Positions 1-10,054 are shown, numbered from the stretch's first letter. The stretch is 63,464 bases of DNA from Sphingobacteriales bacterium (GCA_014763615.1 JACXVB010000017.1:1-63464); one strand, 5' to 3'. The notes: generated by a model not told the origin, from the sequence alone. Program-made: numbers and translations.

Positions 1-1
1 T

Positions 2-91
2 CTAAATAATAGACCAGTAAGAAAATTTGGTTATCTAACTCCTAATGAAGTATTTTTACAACTAAAGGTAAGTGTTGCACTTATCTCTTGA
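2..91 (+). mobile_element. IS30-family transposase, C-terminal end (partial)
   Basis: An open frame enters from the left edge and stops at a TGA at 89-91. Its 29 codons read LNNRPVRKFGYLTPNEVFLQ and onward, which resembles the C-terminus of IS30-family DDE transposases (LNNRPRKxLGYxTPxEVF). The last codons overlap GTGTTGCACTTATCTC, which may be part of the terminal inverted repeat; that is inference, since the other end lies outside the window. Whether the complete element is intact cannot be judged here. The stretch from 92 to 245 shows nothing else recognisable. Confidence 0.6.
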
Positions 92-245
92 ACACAGCTT
101 ATAATATTATTGCATTTCAATAAGAATTTTAGGATTTTTGGTAACGACATCACTTTTCTAACTTTCAGTATTTGGTATTTAAAATCCTATAAACATCTAA
201 GCCTTTTCGATGTAAACACTATTATTTAATAGGCAAATAAAAAAA

Positions 246-2801
246 TCATATTCCAAAATGCGTTGAAACCCTAATGCCTATTGTTGAAATTTGTGGGTTG
301 TTTAAGTATGTGAATCTTTTGATAAGATCTACTCTAAAAATTTTAAAGATGTTATCAACGCCAACACTACCTTCTATATATGGTCCTTTATTTAGTGTAT
401 ATGTTCGTGAAATCCCATTTTTGTAAATTGGAAATTGTATTAAGTTGGGATTTAAACTAGGGTTATTTTGATCACTTAAACCTCCATAAATTCCTTTGAA
501 TGATACTATTTCCCTAAAATCTAGTGCCTTGATAAGCGGTATTTTATTTAGAAAAAAGCCATTAAAATTATGTTCGATTTTGAAACTTACGTAATGATCA
601 CTAACAAACTCTAAAAAGTTCATTAGGTTGTAGGAATTATGCAAGTTAGCAAAGGTTTGGTTTCCTCTATGGATATCTAAAAGCGGGAAAGGAGCTTTAC
701 CTAAAACGGCTCCTGCTTTTAAGGTCATAGTACTTCGGCCTAACTGAGAAAATTGAAGTTTTTTATTGATAGAAAATGATAATTTAGAATAAGTATATTC
801 CCCACCTATCAAACCAGCTATCCCTTGTGTGTAATTAAAATTAAAAACTGGTTTAGTGCTAAAAATGATTGTTCTAGTAGTTTTGCCTTGATAAAATTTC
901 TCATTTGGAGCGTAACGTAAGTTTAACGCTATTTCAGTGGTAAGAAGTTGACTAACAGTTGTCTGATTGTTGTTTTGCCTCAAATTATACACTAAACCGC
1001 CAGTTGGGCTCTCTGTCCATTTTGTAAAGCTTAAGTTATAAGAAAAGTGATTTTTAAATTCCCTTTCATATTCTACTTTATAAACATCGTTGTATAACCT
1101 CAAATCATTTATTCCTCTTCTAAAAGAGAGGAAAAGACTGCCCTCCTGGTTATAAAATAAATCCTCTCCAGGTACTTTTGTGTCTCTAAGAAACCCTACT
1201 TTAATGTAATGATGTGGAAATTGATATATAGACTGATGATTGAGTGAGTAAGTACCACTTAGGTAAAATTTCAATTTATGGTCTTTAAATCCATAAGCAT
1301 AATAGTTCTCTAAATAATAGGATTTGCTAAAATTTGGTGTAGTTCTTCCTCCCAAGCGTAGTCGCATTCCCTCTGTTCTATTAAAACTATTAAAAGTTTC
1401 TACAGGTCCAATTTCAAAATATTTAAAAGTTTTAAAACCAGTGAACAAAACAGAAGCAATTTCTGCTTTACGCTTAAATGAAGGGATAGATTGCAAGGTA
1501 TCCATATTATGGTAGATTTCTGCTTGCCCCTTTGTTAGCGTATCTGTTCTGTTTTTTATCCAAAAATCAGCTTTCTTTTTACTGGCGTCAGCTAGGGTTT
1601 CTATTTTGTCGCCTTTAAAAACACTATCTGGAATTGATTTATTGAATGCATAGTTTTTAAAAGTAAGGTATCTCTCACCAGTTATACCTGTTCCACTGTC
1701 CTTAAACAAACCAAAATCAACATTTTGTTTACTAGTTGATAAATAGTAGTGTTGTAAACTATCTTTATCAAAAGATAAATTTATACTTAAAGACCTTACA
1801 TAATTTATATTTACACTTTTACTGATCGCAAGTTTTGCTTTTTTTACTGCGTATCTTCCATCTAAAGTGACATATAATATTCCATCAAAAAGTAAATCGT
1901 TAGGGTTTCTAGCTTCAAAATTTAAAGCAATTAAATTAGGTGTTTGATTTTTTAAGGTATCAGTAATATAATATTTATAAAAAGTAGGAGCCATATTGGC
2001 AATAGGGCTCAAAAACTGTTTGCTCATCACATCAATATTGTTTTCATAAATATCAATACTTTGATACATTCTTTGTATAATGGCGTTAATTCCTGTATCA
2101 TCCAAATATTTAGAAAAATCAATATTTTTTTCTGCTAAAATGATTGTCTTATCTTTATTAGGGTTACTTTTTAAATAATGATTAGCTAATTTCTCTGAAA
2201 TATAAAATGGCAAAATGTTTTTACCTCCAAGTTTGGAAGAGTCTTGATCTTGAAACATAAATTGGTATTTCTTAAAAAAAAATTTCTTTTTAAGCTCATT
2301 AGAAAAGTTACTGAGATAAAAAATCACTTTTTCATATTCTTGATAAGAAGTGCTAGCTGTAGATCCAAGTTTGTTGGCATCTCTGTTTGCAATTACATGT
2401 CTAATTAATTCTACTGCGGGGTTATCTTTATTTTTATATTTTTCATGTTTTCTTTTGGAAGAAACAGAAATTTCATTTAGTATTTGGGAAGTTGCCTTTA
2501 AAAAAATATCTATTTTTTGTATTTTATTTGGAATAATTTTTACTAAGAATGGACTGTAACCAACAAAATTGACACTAATTTCAGAGTAATTATTGGTGGT
2601 TTCTAATTTGTATTTACCATTTACATCACTAGTAGTGCCAATTTGTGAACCGGCAAAGAAAACTGATGCAAATGGTATCGGTTCTAAGGTTTTGGCATCT
2701 TTTATTGTTCCTGTTATTTCAGTTTGTTGAGCAAAACAAATGGAGGACGCGATAACACTTAAAATAAAAGTGAAATAAAGTTTATTTTTTTTGATACTCA
2801 T
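246..2801 (-). CDS. DUF5686 family outer-membrane protein with carboxypeptidase-like regulatory domain
   Basis: An 851-residue protein with a signal peptide (about residues 1-25, ending SSICFAQQ). A CarboxypepD_reg-like beta-sandwich follows (about 28-115, with ITGTIKDAKTLEPIPFASV and SDVNGKYKL), then a long beta-rich region typical of DUF5686. The C-terminus ends in an aromatic-rich strand (IGIRVSTHFGI), as expected of an outer-membrane barrel. It has the N-terminal domain of TonB receptors but no plug motif, so it should not be called a TonB receptor. The biochemical role of DUF5686 is unknown. It lies 172 bases downstream of the DUF4249/TonB pair on the same strand. No copy of the ECF-type promoter was seen just upstream, so co-regulation would need read-through. 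Confidence 0.85.
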   Translation of the reverse strand: MSIKKNKLYFTFILSVIASSICFAQQTEITGTIKDAKTLEPIPFASVFFAGSQIGTTSDVNGKYKLETTNNYSEISVNFVGYSPFLVKIIPNKIQKIDIFLKATSQILNEISVSSKRKHEKYKNKDNPAVELIRHVIANRDANKLGSTASTSYQEYEKVIFYLSNFSNELKKKFFFKKYQFMFQDQDSSKLGGKNILPFYISEKLANHYLKSNPNKDKTIILAEKNIDFSKYLDDTGINAIIQRMYQSIDIYENNIDVMSKQFLSPIANMAPTFYKYYITDTLKNQTPNLIALNFEARNPNDLLFDGILYVTLDGRYAVKKAKLAISKSVNINYVRSLSINLSFDKDSLQHYYLSTSKQNVDFGLFKDSGTGITGERYLTFKNYAFNKSIPDSVFKGDKIETLADASKKKADFWIKNRTDTLTKGQAEIYHNMDTLQSIPSFKRKAEIASVLFTGFKTFKYFEIGPVETFNSFNRTEGMRLRLGGRTTPNFSKSYYLENYYAYGFKDHKLKFYLSGTYSLNHQSIYQFPHHYIKVGFLRDTKVPGEDLFYNQEGSLFLSFRRGINDLRLYNDVYKVEYEREFKNHFSYNLSFTKWTESPTGGLVYNLRQNNNQTTVSQLLTTEIALNLRYAPNEKFYQGKTTRTIIFSTKPVFNFNYTQGIAGLIGGEYTYSKLSFSINKKLQFSQLGRSTMTLKAGAVLGKAPFPLLDIHRGNQTFANLHNSYNLMNFLEFVSDHYVSFKIEHNFNGFFLNKIPLIKALDFREIVSFKGIYGGLSDQNNPSLNPNLIQFPIYKNGISRTYTLNKGPYIEGSVGVDNIFKIFRVDLIKRFTYLNNPQISTIGIRVSTHFGI

Positions 2802-2973
2802 GAATGAAAAGAAAAATGATATGTTGTTTATGTAAAAGTTTAATGATTTAAAATCATAACTCAGATGATACTTGATTTAGAGACAATTCTCCTCATCACT
2901 TTAATGCGAATACTATTTGAGGTTTTTATGATTGTTTAGACTGTTTATTTGAAGAACAGAATATTGAACTCAA

Positions 2974-3870
2974 TTACTCTGGAAATACAAATTGAAAAGG
3001 TTGACTATGTTTTTTAGCTGAAAAGAAACCTATGGCATCAGTTCCAAATTGACCGGATTGCAGAAATACCGGCTCAATAAAAGGATTATATTGGGCTAAC
3101 TTCTGTCTATCTAATTGAGAGAAGAAATCATACGCATTCTGATCAAAACTTTGGATATAGATATTACCAACAGTCCCTTTTTTATGGGAGTAAGCAGGTT
3201 CAATCACAATTTTAATTTCTTTCCCCTCATTTCCTATGTCATTAAATACCGCTCTTCCAATCTCATTTACTTGCACACTGTCATTTCCTAAGCAAGCACT
3301 TACTATCTTTGCCTCTGCTTTCTTTGTACTCGTATCTGCGGAACGTTTCATCTCATAGCGATAGAAATTAGTTTGACTACTTACATCCTTAAAATAAACA
3401 ACCACCCCTTCATGTTCACCATAAATGTCATTATAGTTGGCAACGTAAGAAACACTATCTATAGTTGGAGCAAGTAGATTAGTATTTGCACTGGCTGTAT
3501 AAGTTTTACCCCCAGAAAGTATAGAGAGGTGGTAGGTTTGATTAGATTGAATTTTCTGATGTCCTTTATAAAAATAATTATACTGACAATCTATTTTATC
3601 AAATACACTATCTAAGTTTAATACATCTGAGCTTGTGTTGCTTGAAATAGTGATTTGTGCATTTCTTACTATTAATTGATTCTTTTTAATGGCTTCACCA
3701 AAGTAAGGAACTGTTTCATTAAAATAAACAATAGGTACTGAATCGGGCTCGATGAAACCCTGTATGCTCACTTTATTATTATAAGAAGGTGGTGCTACAC
3801 TAATCGTTTTTTGACAGGCTAAAATGAACCCAACGGATATGATTGTAAAAAAAATGAATGTCTTTTTCAT
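2974..3870 (-). CDS. DUF4249 family lipoprotein
   Basis: A 298-residue protein with a lipoprotein signal (SVGFILAC, Cys at about residue 19) and the layout of DUF4249: an N-terminal beta domain (VSIQGFIEPDSVPIVYF), a YHLSILSGGKTYTA segment near the middle, and a C-terminal GFFSAKK block. DUF4249 genes in Bacteroidota nearly always sit directly 3' of a TonB receptor with a CarboxypepD_reg domain. Here the gap is 2 bases. It is inferred to be a surface or periplasmic partner of that receptor, analogous to SusD in position but not homologous. The ligand is unknown. A second DUF4249 gene lies at 10368-11195. Confidence 0.88.
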   Translation of the reverse strand: MKKTFIFFTIISVGFILACQKTISVAPPSYNNKVSIQGFIEPDSVPIVYFNETVPYFGEAIKKNQLIVRNAQITISSNTSSDVLNLDSVFDKIDCQYNYFYKGHQKIQSNQTYHLSILSGGKTYTASANTNLLAPTIDSVSYVANYNDIYGEHEGVVVYFKDVSSQTNFYRYEMKRSADTSTKKAEAKIVSACLGNDSVQVNEIGRAVFNDIGNEGKEIKIVIEPAYSHKKGTVGNIYIQSFDQNAYDFFSQLDRQKLAQYNPFIEPVFLQSGQFGTDAIGFFSAKKHSQPFQFVFPE

Positions 3871-3872
3871 AA

Positions 3873-6179
3873 TTAAAATTTGAAATTAAAGCTTACGCTC
3901 GGAATGATAGGAAGTAAAGAAACTTGTTTAGCTAAAGGCTTTTTGGTAGCAGGATCGGTTTCTAAATAAACAAAGTAAGGGTTGGCCCTACTATAAACGT
4001 TGTAGAAACCAAAAACCCACTCTCTTTCATAAGGGAATTTTTTGAATAATTTACTTTGTTTTTTATTTGAGGCACTAATATCTAATCTATTATAGGCCCC
4101 TAAACGACTGTTGTTTCTCTTGGTATAATCATAATAATAGTTATCGTACAAAGACCCATCGCCATAGACTATAACTTTACCAGCAGGTAAAGTATATGGT
4201 TTACCTGTAGAATAAACAAAATCTGCTGATAATGTCCATGCTTTATTTAATTCATAACTCGCTGCTAGAGATAGATTATGGGTGTGGTCAAAAGAGGATG
4301 GAAAGCTTCGCCCAAAATTAATATCAGGAAATTGTTGGTTTGATTTAGACAAGGTATAACTGGCCCAACCAGTTAATCTACCAAAGTTTTTCTTTGCAAA
4401 AAACTCTATCCCATAAGATTTACCTTTTCCAAAAGTGATTACATTATCTAAATTAGTATTCAATAAAATTTGAGTACCCTCTTTAAATAAAACCTGATTT
4501 TTCATGGTTTTATAATAAACCTCTATACTCGTTTCAATCTCATTATCCTTGAAATTTTTGAATAAGCCTAATGCCACTTGATTACTTTCTTGAGGCTTAA
4601 TTTTGTTACTACTAGTTAACCAAATATCCGCAGGCAATGAAGCAGTACTACTTGGTATTAAATGCACAAATTGATTCATCTGTGTATAAGATGCTTTAAT
4701 TGATGTAGTGTTATTTAGTGAAAAACGAGTAGTAACACGAGGTTCTATAAAGGTATAAGTTCCACCACTTCCACTAAAATAAGGGATTCTAATTCCGTAA
4801 TTGATAGAAAACGTATTAGACAGCTGATAATCATCATTGATGTAAAAAGCAGCTTCGTTTGAATATCTTTTAGTTAAACTATCAGGATTTATAGCTATTC
4901 TGTTATTCTTTTTTGGGATTTTAGCTGAGATCGCTCCAGGGTAAAGCGTATGATAGGTATAGCTTGCTCCAAACTTGATAGTATGCTTTGTACTCGGTGT
5001 GGCTGTAAAATCAGTTTTAGCGTTGATATCTTTAATTCCTGTATATAAAACCTGATAATAGCTATTTTGAGAGGTTCCTAATTGTAAGTGGTAATCATTA
5101 TATATCAAAGAAGTATTAGAGAATATCTTATTTCCGTATAAATGATTCCAACGCAAAGTAGCAGTGCTATTCCCGAAATTTGTCCCGTAATTTAGACTAT
5201 TCGCTGCGGTATAAGCGGCATTATCATTCCCTTTAAAGAGGCTTAAAAATAGATGATCTTTTATCCCTAACTCGTAATTTACTTTCGCATTTAAGTCATA
5301 AAATCTGTAAGATGTTGATTTAGAAGTGAGTTTCAAAAATAAATCGATATAACTTCTTCTCGCAGATACGATATACGAAGATTTATTTTTTTGAATAGGT
5401 CCTTGTAAAGTGAGATTCCCTGAAATAAGCCCTAATCCACCTTCGGCCTTAAAATGTTCTTTATTCCCTTCCTTCATTTTAATGTCTAAAATAGAGCTTA
5501 AACGACCTCCGTATTCGGATGGAAATCCCCCTTTAATTAACTTAACACTATTAATTGCATTCACATTAAAAGTACTAAAGAGCCCAAATAAATGGCTTGG
5601 ATTATAGACGGTCGCCTCATCCATTTGAATAAGGTTTTGATCTAAATTTCCTCCTCTAACATAAAATCCAGAGGTACCTTCTTGTCCACTTTGGACGCCT
5701 GGCAGGAGCTGAATAGTTTTAAGAATATCATGCTCACCCAACAAAACTGGTAATTCTTTAATAGATTTAATGGGGACATCAATAATACCCATCTGAGCTT
5801 TTTTTACATTATCCTCATTTCTATTAGCTTGCACAACTACTTCGTTTAGGCTATTAGCTTCTGCTCTCATTAAAATAGTGAGTAGCGTATTTTTATTTCC
5901 AAAAATTTTCTTAACTACAGGTAAATAGCCGTTGTAAGAAAATACGATTAAGGAAGTATCTGCACTAGGTATGGTGATAGTAAAATACCCGTATTGATTG
6001 GTGGTAGTTCCAATTTTTAATTTTGGAACCATTACGGAAGCACTGATAAGCACCTCTTTTGAACTTACATCTTTTACATAACCACTAATGGTAGTTTTTT
6101 GAGCAAAAACTACCATTGGCATTAAAAATATAAGAACCAATAAACTTTTAAGAATTTTTTCTTTTATCAAAACAGGCAT
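3873..6179 (-). CDS. TonB-dependent receptor with carboxypeptidase-like regulatory domain, no STN domain
   Basis: A 768-residue outer-membrane transporter. It has a signal peptide (about 1-27), a CarboxypepD_reg-like domain (about 30-115), a plug (about 130-240, with LLPGVQSGQEGTSGFYVRGG and GGRLSSILDIKMKEG) and a 22-strand-type barrel ending in VSFNFKF. It is paralogous to the receptor at 11195-13756 but lacks the N-terminal STN signalling domain. It should therefore transport without itself signalling to the anti-sigma factor. Its promoter region carries the same bipartite ECF motif (6209-6238) found in front of fecR. It is inferred to be a second transporter driven by the neighbouring sigma factor. 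Substrate unknown. Confidence 0.9.
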   Translation of the reverse strand: MPVLIKEKILKSLLVLIFLMPMVVFAQKTTISGYVKDVSSKEVLISASVMVPKLKIGTTTNQYGYFTITIPSADTSLIVFSYNGYLPVVKKIFGNKNTLLTILMRAEANSLNEVVVQANRNEDNVKKAQMGIIDVPIKSIKELPVLLGEHDILKTIQLLPGVQSGQEGTSGFYVRGGNLDQNLIQMDEATVYNPSHLFGLFSTFNVNAINSVKLIKGGFPSEYGGRLSSILDIKMKEGNKEHFKAEGGLGLISGNLTLQGPIQKNKSSYIVSARRSYIDLFLKLTSKSTSYRFYDLNAKVNYELGIKDHLFLSLFKGNDNAAYTAANSLNYGTNFGNSTATLRWNHLYGNKIFSNTSLIYNDYHLQLGTSQNSYYQVLYTGIKDINAKTDFTATPSTKHTIKFGASYTYHTLYPGAISAKIPKKNNRIAINPDSLTKRYSNEAAFYINDDYQLSNTFSINYGIRIPYFSGSGGTYTFIEPRVTTRFSLNNTTSIKASYTQMNQFVHLIPSSTASLPADIWLTSSNKIKPQESNQVALGLFKNFKDNEIETSIEVYYKTMKNQVLFKEGTQILLNTNLDNVITFGKGKSYGIEFFAKKNFGRLTGWASYTLSKSNQQFPDINFGRSFPSSFDHTHNLSLAASYELNKAWTLSADFVYSTGKPYTLPAGKVIVYGDGSLYDNYYYDYTKRNNSRLGAYNRLDISASNKKQSKLFKKFPYEREWVFGFYNVYSRANPYFVYLETDPATKKPLAKQVSLLPIIPSVSFNFKF

Positions 6180-6208
6180 TTTAAAGGATTTTGTTTGTAA
6201 TTACTCTA

Positions 6209-6238
6209 AAGACAAAATCACTTTAAAATAGTCCTATA
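6209..6238 (-). promoter_or_regulatory. Putative ECF-sigma promoter for the TonB receptor
   Basis: On the minus strand TATAGGACTA (6238-6229) is followed after exactly 14 bases by TGTCTT (6214-6209). From there 29 bases lead to the ATG of the receptor gene. The GGAC and GTC cores and their 17-base separation match the general form of ECF promoters (GGAAC-like -35 and GTC-like -10). The same pair with the same spacing occurs at three other starts in this window. Confidence 0.7.
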
Positions 6239-6283
6239 AAACATACCTAATTATTAACAAGCATTTTATGGGGAGATTTACCC

Positions 6284-7078
6284 TTAAATCCATTTTTCTT
6301 TAAAGGTATTTTGAAGAAAATCCTTAGTGTTTACAAGTTCGAAGTTCTTTGATTTTATCCAGATCAAATAGTTTTTAAGAATTCTGTACAATTCAATACC
6401 TGATCTTCTCGTAATATAATTTGGTAATAAATCTAAACTTGGGTTACTTCTTAAATCAATAAACTCCCAGGGATGAAAATAAAGATGCACATAGTTATCT
6501 CTAGAATATGTCCAATTAGATAAGTATTTCAATAAGTATAAAGGGAAATGATGGAAACTAAGCCAAAATAAGGGTATTCTAAAAACCGGTGAAACAGAAA
6601 CTGGAACTTGTATTAAATCTCCAGATCGATAAAAAGTTCTACTTTTGTTAAAATGATTATACCTACCCGGTAACCAAGTTGGATTAAGAGAAGAATTATA
6701 TTTGTAACCGGCATCTTGTATCCAATGTGAATCTACCTCGGCTAGTCTAGGCATCCTAAATCCGAAAATTTTCACTCCAGATATTTGCTCTAATATTTCT
6801 TTTGACTGCTTTAGATGCTCTTTCTTAAAATTAGAATGTTCAACCCCATGAGAGGCTAGCTCATGTCCTTCGGTAATAATTTTTTTTATTACTTCAGGGT
6901 AATACTTTGCATAATTTGCGGTACAATAAAAGGTAGCTTTTAAGGCTAATTCACTTAATAACTCTAAAATTAAATAGGTTCCTTTTGTAGAAATTGCTAA
7001 TTGGTCTTTTAAGACTAAATATTGCCCATATTCTAAAGGAAGATCAAACTCCTCAATATCAAAACTTAACAGAATCAT
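6284..7078 (-). CDS. Polysaccharide deacetylase family protein
   Basis: A 264-residue NodB-type (CE4) deacetylase without a signal peptide. It starts directly in the first strand with the metal-binding Asp motif (LLSFDIEEFD, residues 3-12). The His motif follows (GHELASHGVEHSNF, with H-x3-H). The C-terminal YVHLYFHPWEF block matches the DUF3473-like tail of exopolysaccharide-associated deacetylases. It overlaps the upstream glycosyltransferase by 20 bases, which implies translational coupling. The three genes 6284-9206 form a small glycan-modification operon, perhaps acting on a lipid-linked sugar or surface polymer. The exact substrate cannot be read from sequence. Confidence 0.82.
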   Translation of the reverse strand: MILLSFDIEEFDLPLEYGQYLVLKDQLAISTKGTYLILELLSELALKATFYCTANYAKYYPEVIKKIITEGHELASHGVEHSNFKKEHLKQSKEILEQISGVKIFGFRMPRLAEVDSHWIQDAGYKYNSSLNPTWLPGRYNHFNKSRTFYRSGDLIQVPVSVSPVFRIPLFWLSFHHFPLYLLKYLSNWTYSRDNYVHLYFHPWEFIDLRSNPSLDLLPNYITRRSGIELYRILKNYLIWIKSKNFELVNTKDFLQNTFKEKWI

Positions 7079-8015
7079 TTGAAATATTTAAGTAATTTGT
7101 TTTACGTATTAGGTAGTTTGGTCTATGTTTACTTTGCAAGTATAACTTGCTTAAATACAAAGATATAACCCCAAGAATAAATAATTGTAAGCCTCCAAAG
7201 AAAACTATTGTGGTAATTAAAGATGTCCATCCAGAAACTGCATATCCCAGCAAGTAACTAATTATAATATAGGGTGCTAATAAAACAGCTAAAAAGGCGA
7301 ATATAACACCCATAAAAGTGGCTATAATTAAAGGTTTTACACTAAATGACAGCACACTACTAACTGCTAGTTTTACTAATCTGAAGATAGAATAACTTAC
7401 TTCTCCATTTTCTCTTTTGTCTGGGGTATATGGAATTCCTATTTGTTGATAACCAACCCACTTTATTATCCCTCTAAAAAAGATATCTTGTTCAATTATC
7501 AAGTTTAGGCTTTTAAGCACTTTTCTATCCATTAATCTAAAATCTGATATTCCTTCCTCTAATTCAATGGAGGATAAGAAATTCATAACTTTATAATAGG
7601 CTTTGGAAAATAATTTTTGATACCAACTTACATGTGGGTTATTTGTTTCTCTGTAGGTATAAATTACTTCAAAACCTTCCTCCCAATAATTGACGAGTTT
7701 GGTAATTAAACTTGGGGGGTGTTGCAAATCAGCATCCATGGTAATAACAGCATCACCATTTGCAACTGCTAGCCCAGCTCTGAGTGCTTGATCTTTGCCG
7801 AAGTTTCTAGATAATTCAACATAAAAGATATTAATATGCCTTAAACACTGATTTTGAATCTCTTTTATAGTATTATCTTTACTTCCATCATCAATAAAAA
7901 TTAACTCAAAATCGTATTCAAGGTGATGGGTTATACTAAAAATCTTATCTACAAGAACACTAATATTTCCCTCTTCATTATAACAAGGAATAACAATTGA
8001 TATTTTCTTATCCAT
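7059..8015 (-). CDS. Glycosyltransferase family 2, polyprenyl-phosphate sugar transferase (GtrB/DPM1-like)
   Basis: A 318-residue membrane-anchored GT2. The N-terminal GT-A domain has IVIPCYNEEGN (about 6-16), FIDDGSKDNT and the metal-binding DADLQHPP. A DPM1/GtrB-like mid-section includes LEEGISDFRLMDRKV. Two membrane helices follow (about 225-250 and 262-285). Family members transfer a sugar from a nucleotide donor to undecaprenyl phosphate on the cytoplasmic face. The next gene upstream encodes a polytopic GT87-like protein that could use the lipid-linked sugar on the outer face. That division of labour is inferred. Confidence 0.88.
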   Translation of the reverse strand: MDKKISIVIPCYNEEGNISVLVDKIFSITHHLEYDFELIFIDDGSKDNTIKEIQNQCLRHINIFYVELSRNFGKDQALRAGLAVANGDAVITMDADLQHPPSLITKLVNYWEEGFEVIYTYRETNNPHVSWYQKLFSKAYYKVMNFLSSIELEEGISDFRLMDRKVLKSLNLIIEQDIFFRGIIKWVGYQQIGIPYTPDKRENGEVSYSIFRLVKLAVSSVLSFSVKPLIIATFMGVIFAFLAVLLAPYIIISYLLGYAVSGWTSLITTIVFFGGLQLFILGVISLYLSKLYLQSKHRPNYLIRKTNYLNISNDSVKF

Positions 8016-8024
8016 GGTTTAACA

Positions 8025-9206
8025 TTACAGGTTTTTATCAGACTGTGCTTGAAAAAAGACTTTTGGTTGCATAGTTTCCTTAATGATTTTTAACCAAATC
8101 AGAAAACAGGGCAAAGCCTTTAATCCATATGGAATAATATAATTTATTCTAATATACTTAGGAAATAAATCAGATGGAGATAGGCTGGTAAGTAGTAAAG
8201 CAAAAATAAAAAGCCCTATATTGAATTTGCTAATAGGTTTAGGAAGTGTAACAAACCATATTGCTACTCCTAAAAAAGCAATAATATAGGTAGGCGATTC
8301 TGCAGCCGAACTAAAAATAACAGTAAAAATTAGGGTTGAGGATAAAATCAATAATTGAAATCTTTGATTTTGATATAATTTATACCTTACTAATGGTAAA
8401 AAATAAATTGTTAATGCTGGTATAATAATCCACAGATTGGAGATACTAACGCTGAAAATTCTTTCAATCATTCCCATTACACTAATGTTTTGCATAATAG
8501 AGGTAGCGTTTGCCAGATTCTTATTTATTAAATCAAAGTACCAATCATGATAGGTTTGAATAATAAATTGAGGTGATGAAACAAGTGCTGGTAAAAGGAG
8601 CAATATCAAAGTCCAAAAAATCAAGCTTCGTCTAAACATTGATTTATTTTTTGAGAAAAGATAAAATACAATCCCAACGATTCCATAAAGTTTAATCAGA
8701 GTTCCTAAGATAATCATCATCGTGGCCCAAAAATCTTTGCCTTTTGTAATGAAACAAAAACTTAGGATAATTAGAGCGGTTATTAGCGGATTACTCTGTA
8801 CGCTGGCTGATGAGGTCATTAATTCATGGCTACAGATTAAGAGAATCATTAATTTTTGAATTTCACTAAGAGGAAGTTGAAAAACGGCTACGTACAAAAT
8901 CCAACAATTGAAAGCTACCCACAACAATACTCCTATTTGATCTGGAAATACTGTAAAAGGAGCAATGATCAACCCAAATAAAGGCCCATAATGGTTTAAA
9001 TCAAAATAACGTTGAGGATATGCTAAGAATAAATTTTTCTGCGCTATAAGATGTATAAAATTATATTTAAAGATGATATAATTATTCGGAAAATCCCCTC
9101 TAATGAGGTTTTTAAGAACTATTGCTAAACTTAAGCTAAACCAAATAATAAGATAAAAAAACTTACTTTTAAGTGTTTTGCTTAAGCTTAACGTTATATC
9201 TTTCAC
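8025..9206 (-). CDS. GT87-like (DUF2029) polytopic membrane glycosyltransferase
   Basis: A 393-residue protein with about ten predicted membrane segments. The N-terminal loop contains FLAYPQRYFDLNHYGPLFGLIIAP, matching the first periplasmic loop with conserved Asp and Tyr of DUF2029/GT87 enzymes. These use polyprenyl-phosphate sugars as donors. It lies 9 bases upstream of the GT2 gene and is the first gene of the three-gene glycan set. The lipoprotein gene is only 58 bases upstream, so read-through from its ECF-type promoter is possible. Acceptor unknown. Confidence 0.75.
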   Translation of the reverse strand: MKDITLSLSKTLKSKFFYLIIWFSLSLAIVLKNLIRGDFPNNYIIFKYNFIHLIAQKNLFLAYPQRYFDLNHYGPLFGLIIAPFTVFPDQIGVLLWVAFNCWILYVAVFQLPLSEIQKLMILLICSHELMTSSASVQSNPLITALIILSFCFITKGKDFWATMMIILGTLIKLYGIVGIVFYLFSKNKSMFRRSLIFWTLILLLLPALVSSPQFIIQTYHDWYFDLINKNLANATSIMQNISVMGMIERIFSVSISNLWIIIPALTIYFLPLVRYKLYQNQRFQLLILSSTLIFTVIFSSAAESPTYIIAFLGVAIWFVTLPKPISKFNIGLFIFALLLTSLSPSDLFPKYIRINYIIPYGLKALPCFLIWLKIIKETMQPKVFFQAQSDKNL

Positions 9207-9264
9207 GTCTTATTTATTAATTTTAAAGAAAATATTTATTTTGATGTATCAATTTTGATGTTGT

Positions 9265-10035
9265 TTAATCAATTTTAGAGAATTTATTAATATTCGATTT
9301 AATTTGGTTGTAAATAGTTTGATTTAAATTTTTGTTTATTATTAATGTACCATTAGTCAATTTAGCCGACTCTAAATCAGAAGTATGAATTCCCTCAAAA
9401 AGAAGTTTGAAATCTAATGAAATTACCACAGTAGCAATGTTTTGTGTATCTACATACAATGAATTGGCAAGAGCTGATAATTCTAATCCATCATTTTGTC
9501 CGCCATGATATTCTCCATTTTGTTCATTATTAAAATTGCTTCTTAAATCACCTTCATTTAAAGAAAATTCTAAGGGTATTACATTACCTATACTATTCTT
9601 GAAATTTCCTTTTAAAAATAGCGCAGAATGAGTTAAAGTTTGCGAAATATCAACCCTTATCTTAACATTTGAATAATTTCCTGAATTAATATTTACATTC
9701 AATATTTTTTGATTGGGTACAAAAAACTCCACTATTGAGCTTGTATCTTCTCTCATACTTAAGTTTTCATTAGAAGCATGTCTTTCTATTTCTCCAGAAA
9801 CATGATCTAAACCTACAGAGGTAACATTCATAAAGCCGCTGGTAATTTCTAGATTTGGCACTATTCCTAATGTACCATTTGTTTGTTTTCCTAGTATTAT
9901 AGAATTATTTACTGTATTAAAATGTAACTGCAACATTCCAGCTGGAGTAGAATTTTTGCTTTTTGAACATGAGCTTAGTGTGGCAGTTACTATTAAAGAA
10001 CTTAGAAGGCCAATGATTAATTTTTTAGTTTTCAT
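9265..10035 (-). CDS. Lipoprotein of unknown function (DUF4382-like pattern)
   Basis: A 256-residue protein with a clear lipoprotein signal (SLIVTATLSSC, Cys at about residue 23). It is all-beta, with segments such as ITSGFMNVTSVGLDH and NINSGNYSNVKIRVDI that recall DUF4382-like calcium-poor beta sandwiches of Bacteroidota; that assignment is weak. No enzyme motif is visible. Its promoter carries the bipartite ECF motif (10055-10084), making it a likely member of the FecI/FecR regulon together with the two TonB modules. It could be a surface-exposed accessory protein of that uptake pathway. Confidence 0.75.
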   Translation of the reverse strand: MKTKKLIIGLLSSLIVTATLSSCSKSKNSTPAGMLQLHFNTVNNSIILGKQTNGTLGIVPNLEITSGFMNVTSVGLDHVSGEIERHASNENLSMREDTSSIVEFFVPNQKILNVNINSGNYSNVKIRVDISQTLTHSALFLKGNFKNSIGNVIPLEFSLNEGDLRSNFNNEQNGEYHGGQNDGLELSALANSLYVDTQNIATVVISLDFKLLFEGIHTSDLESAKLTNGTLIINKNLNQTIYNQIKSNINKFSKID

Positions 10036-10054
10036 AATATTTAACTTTTATTGT

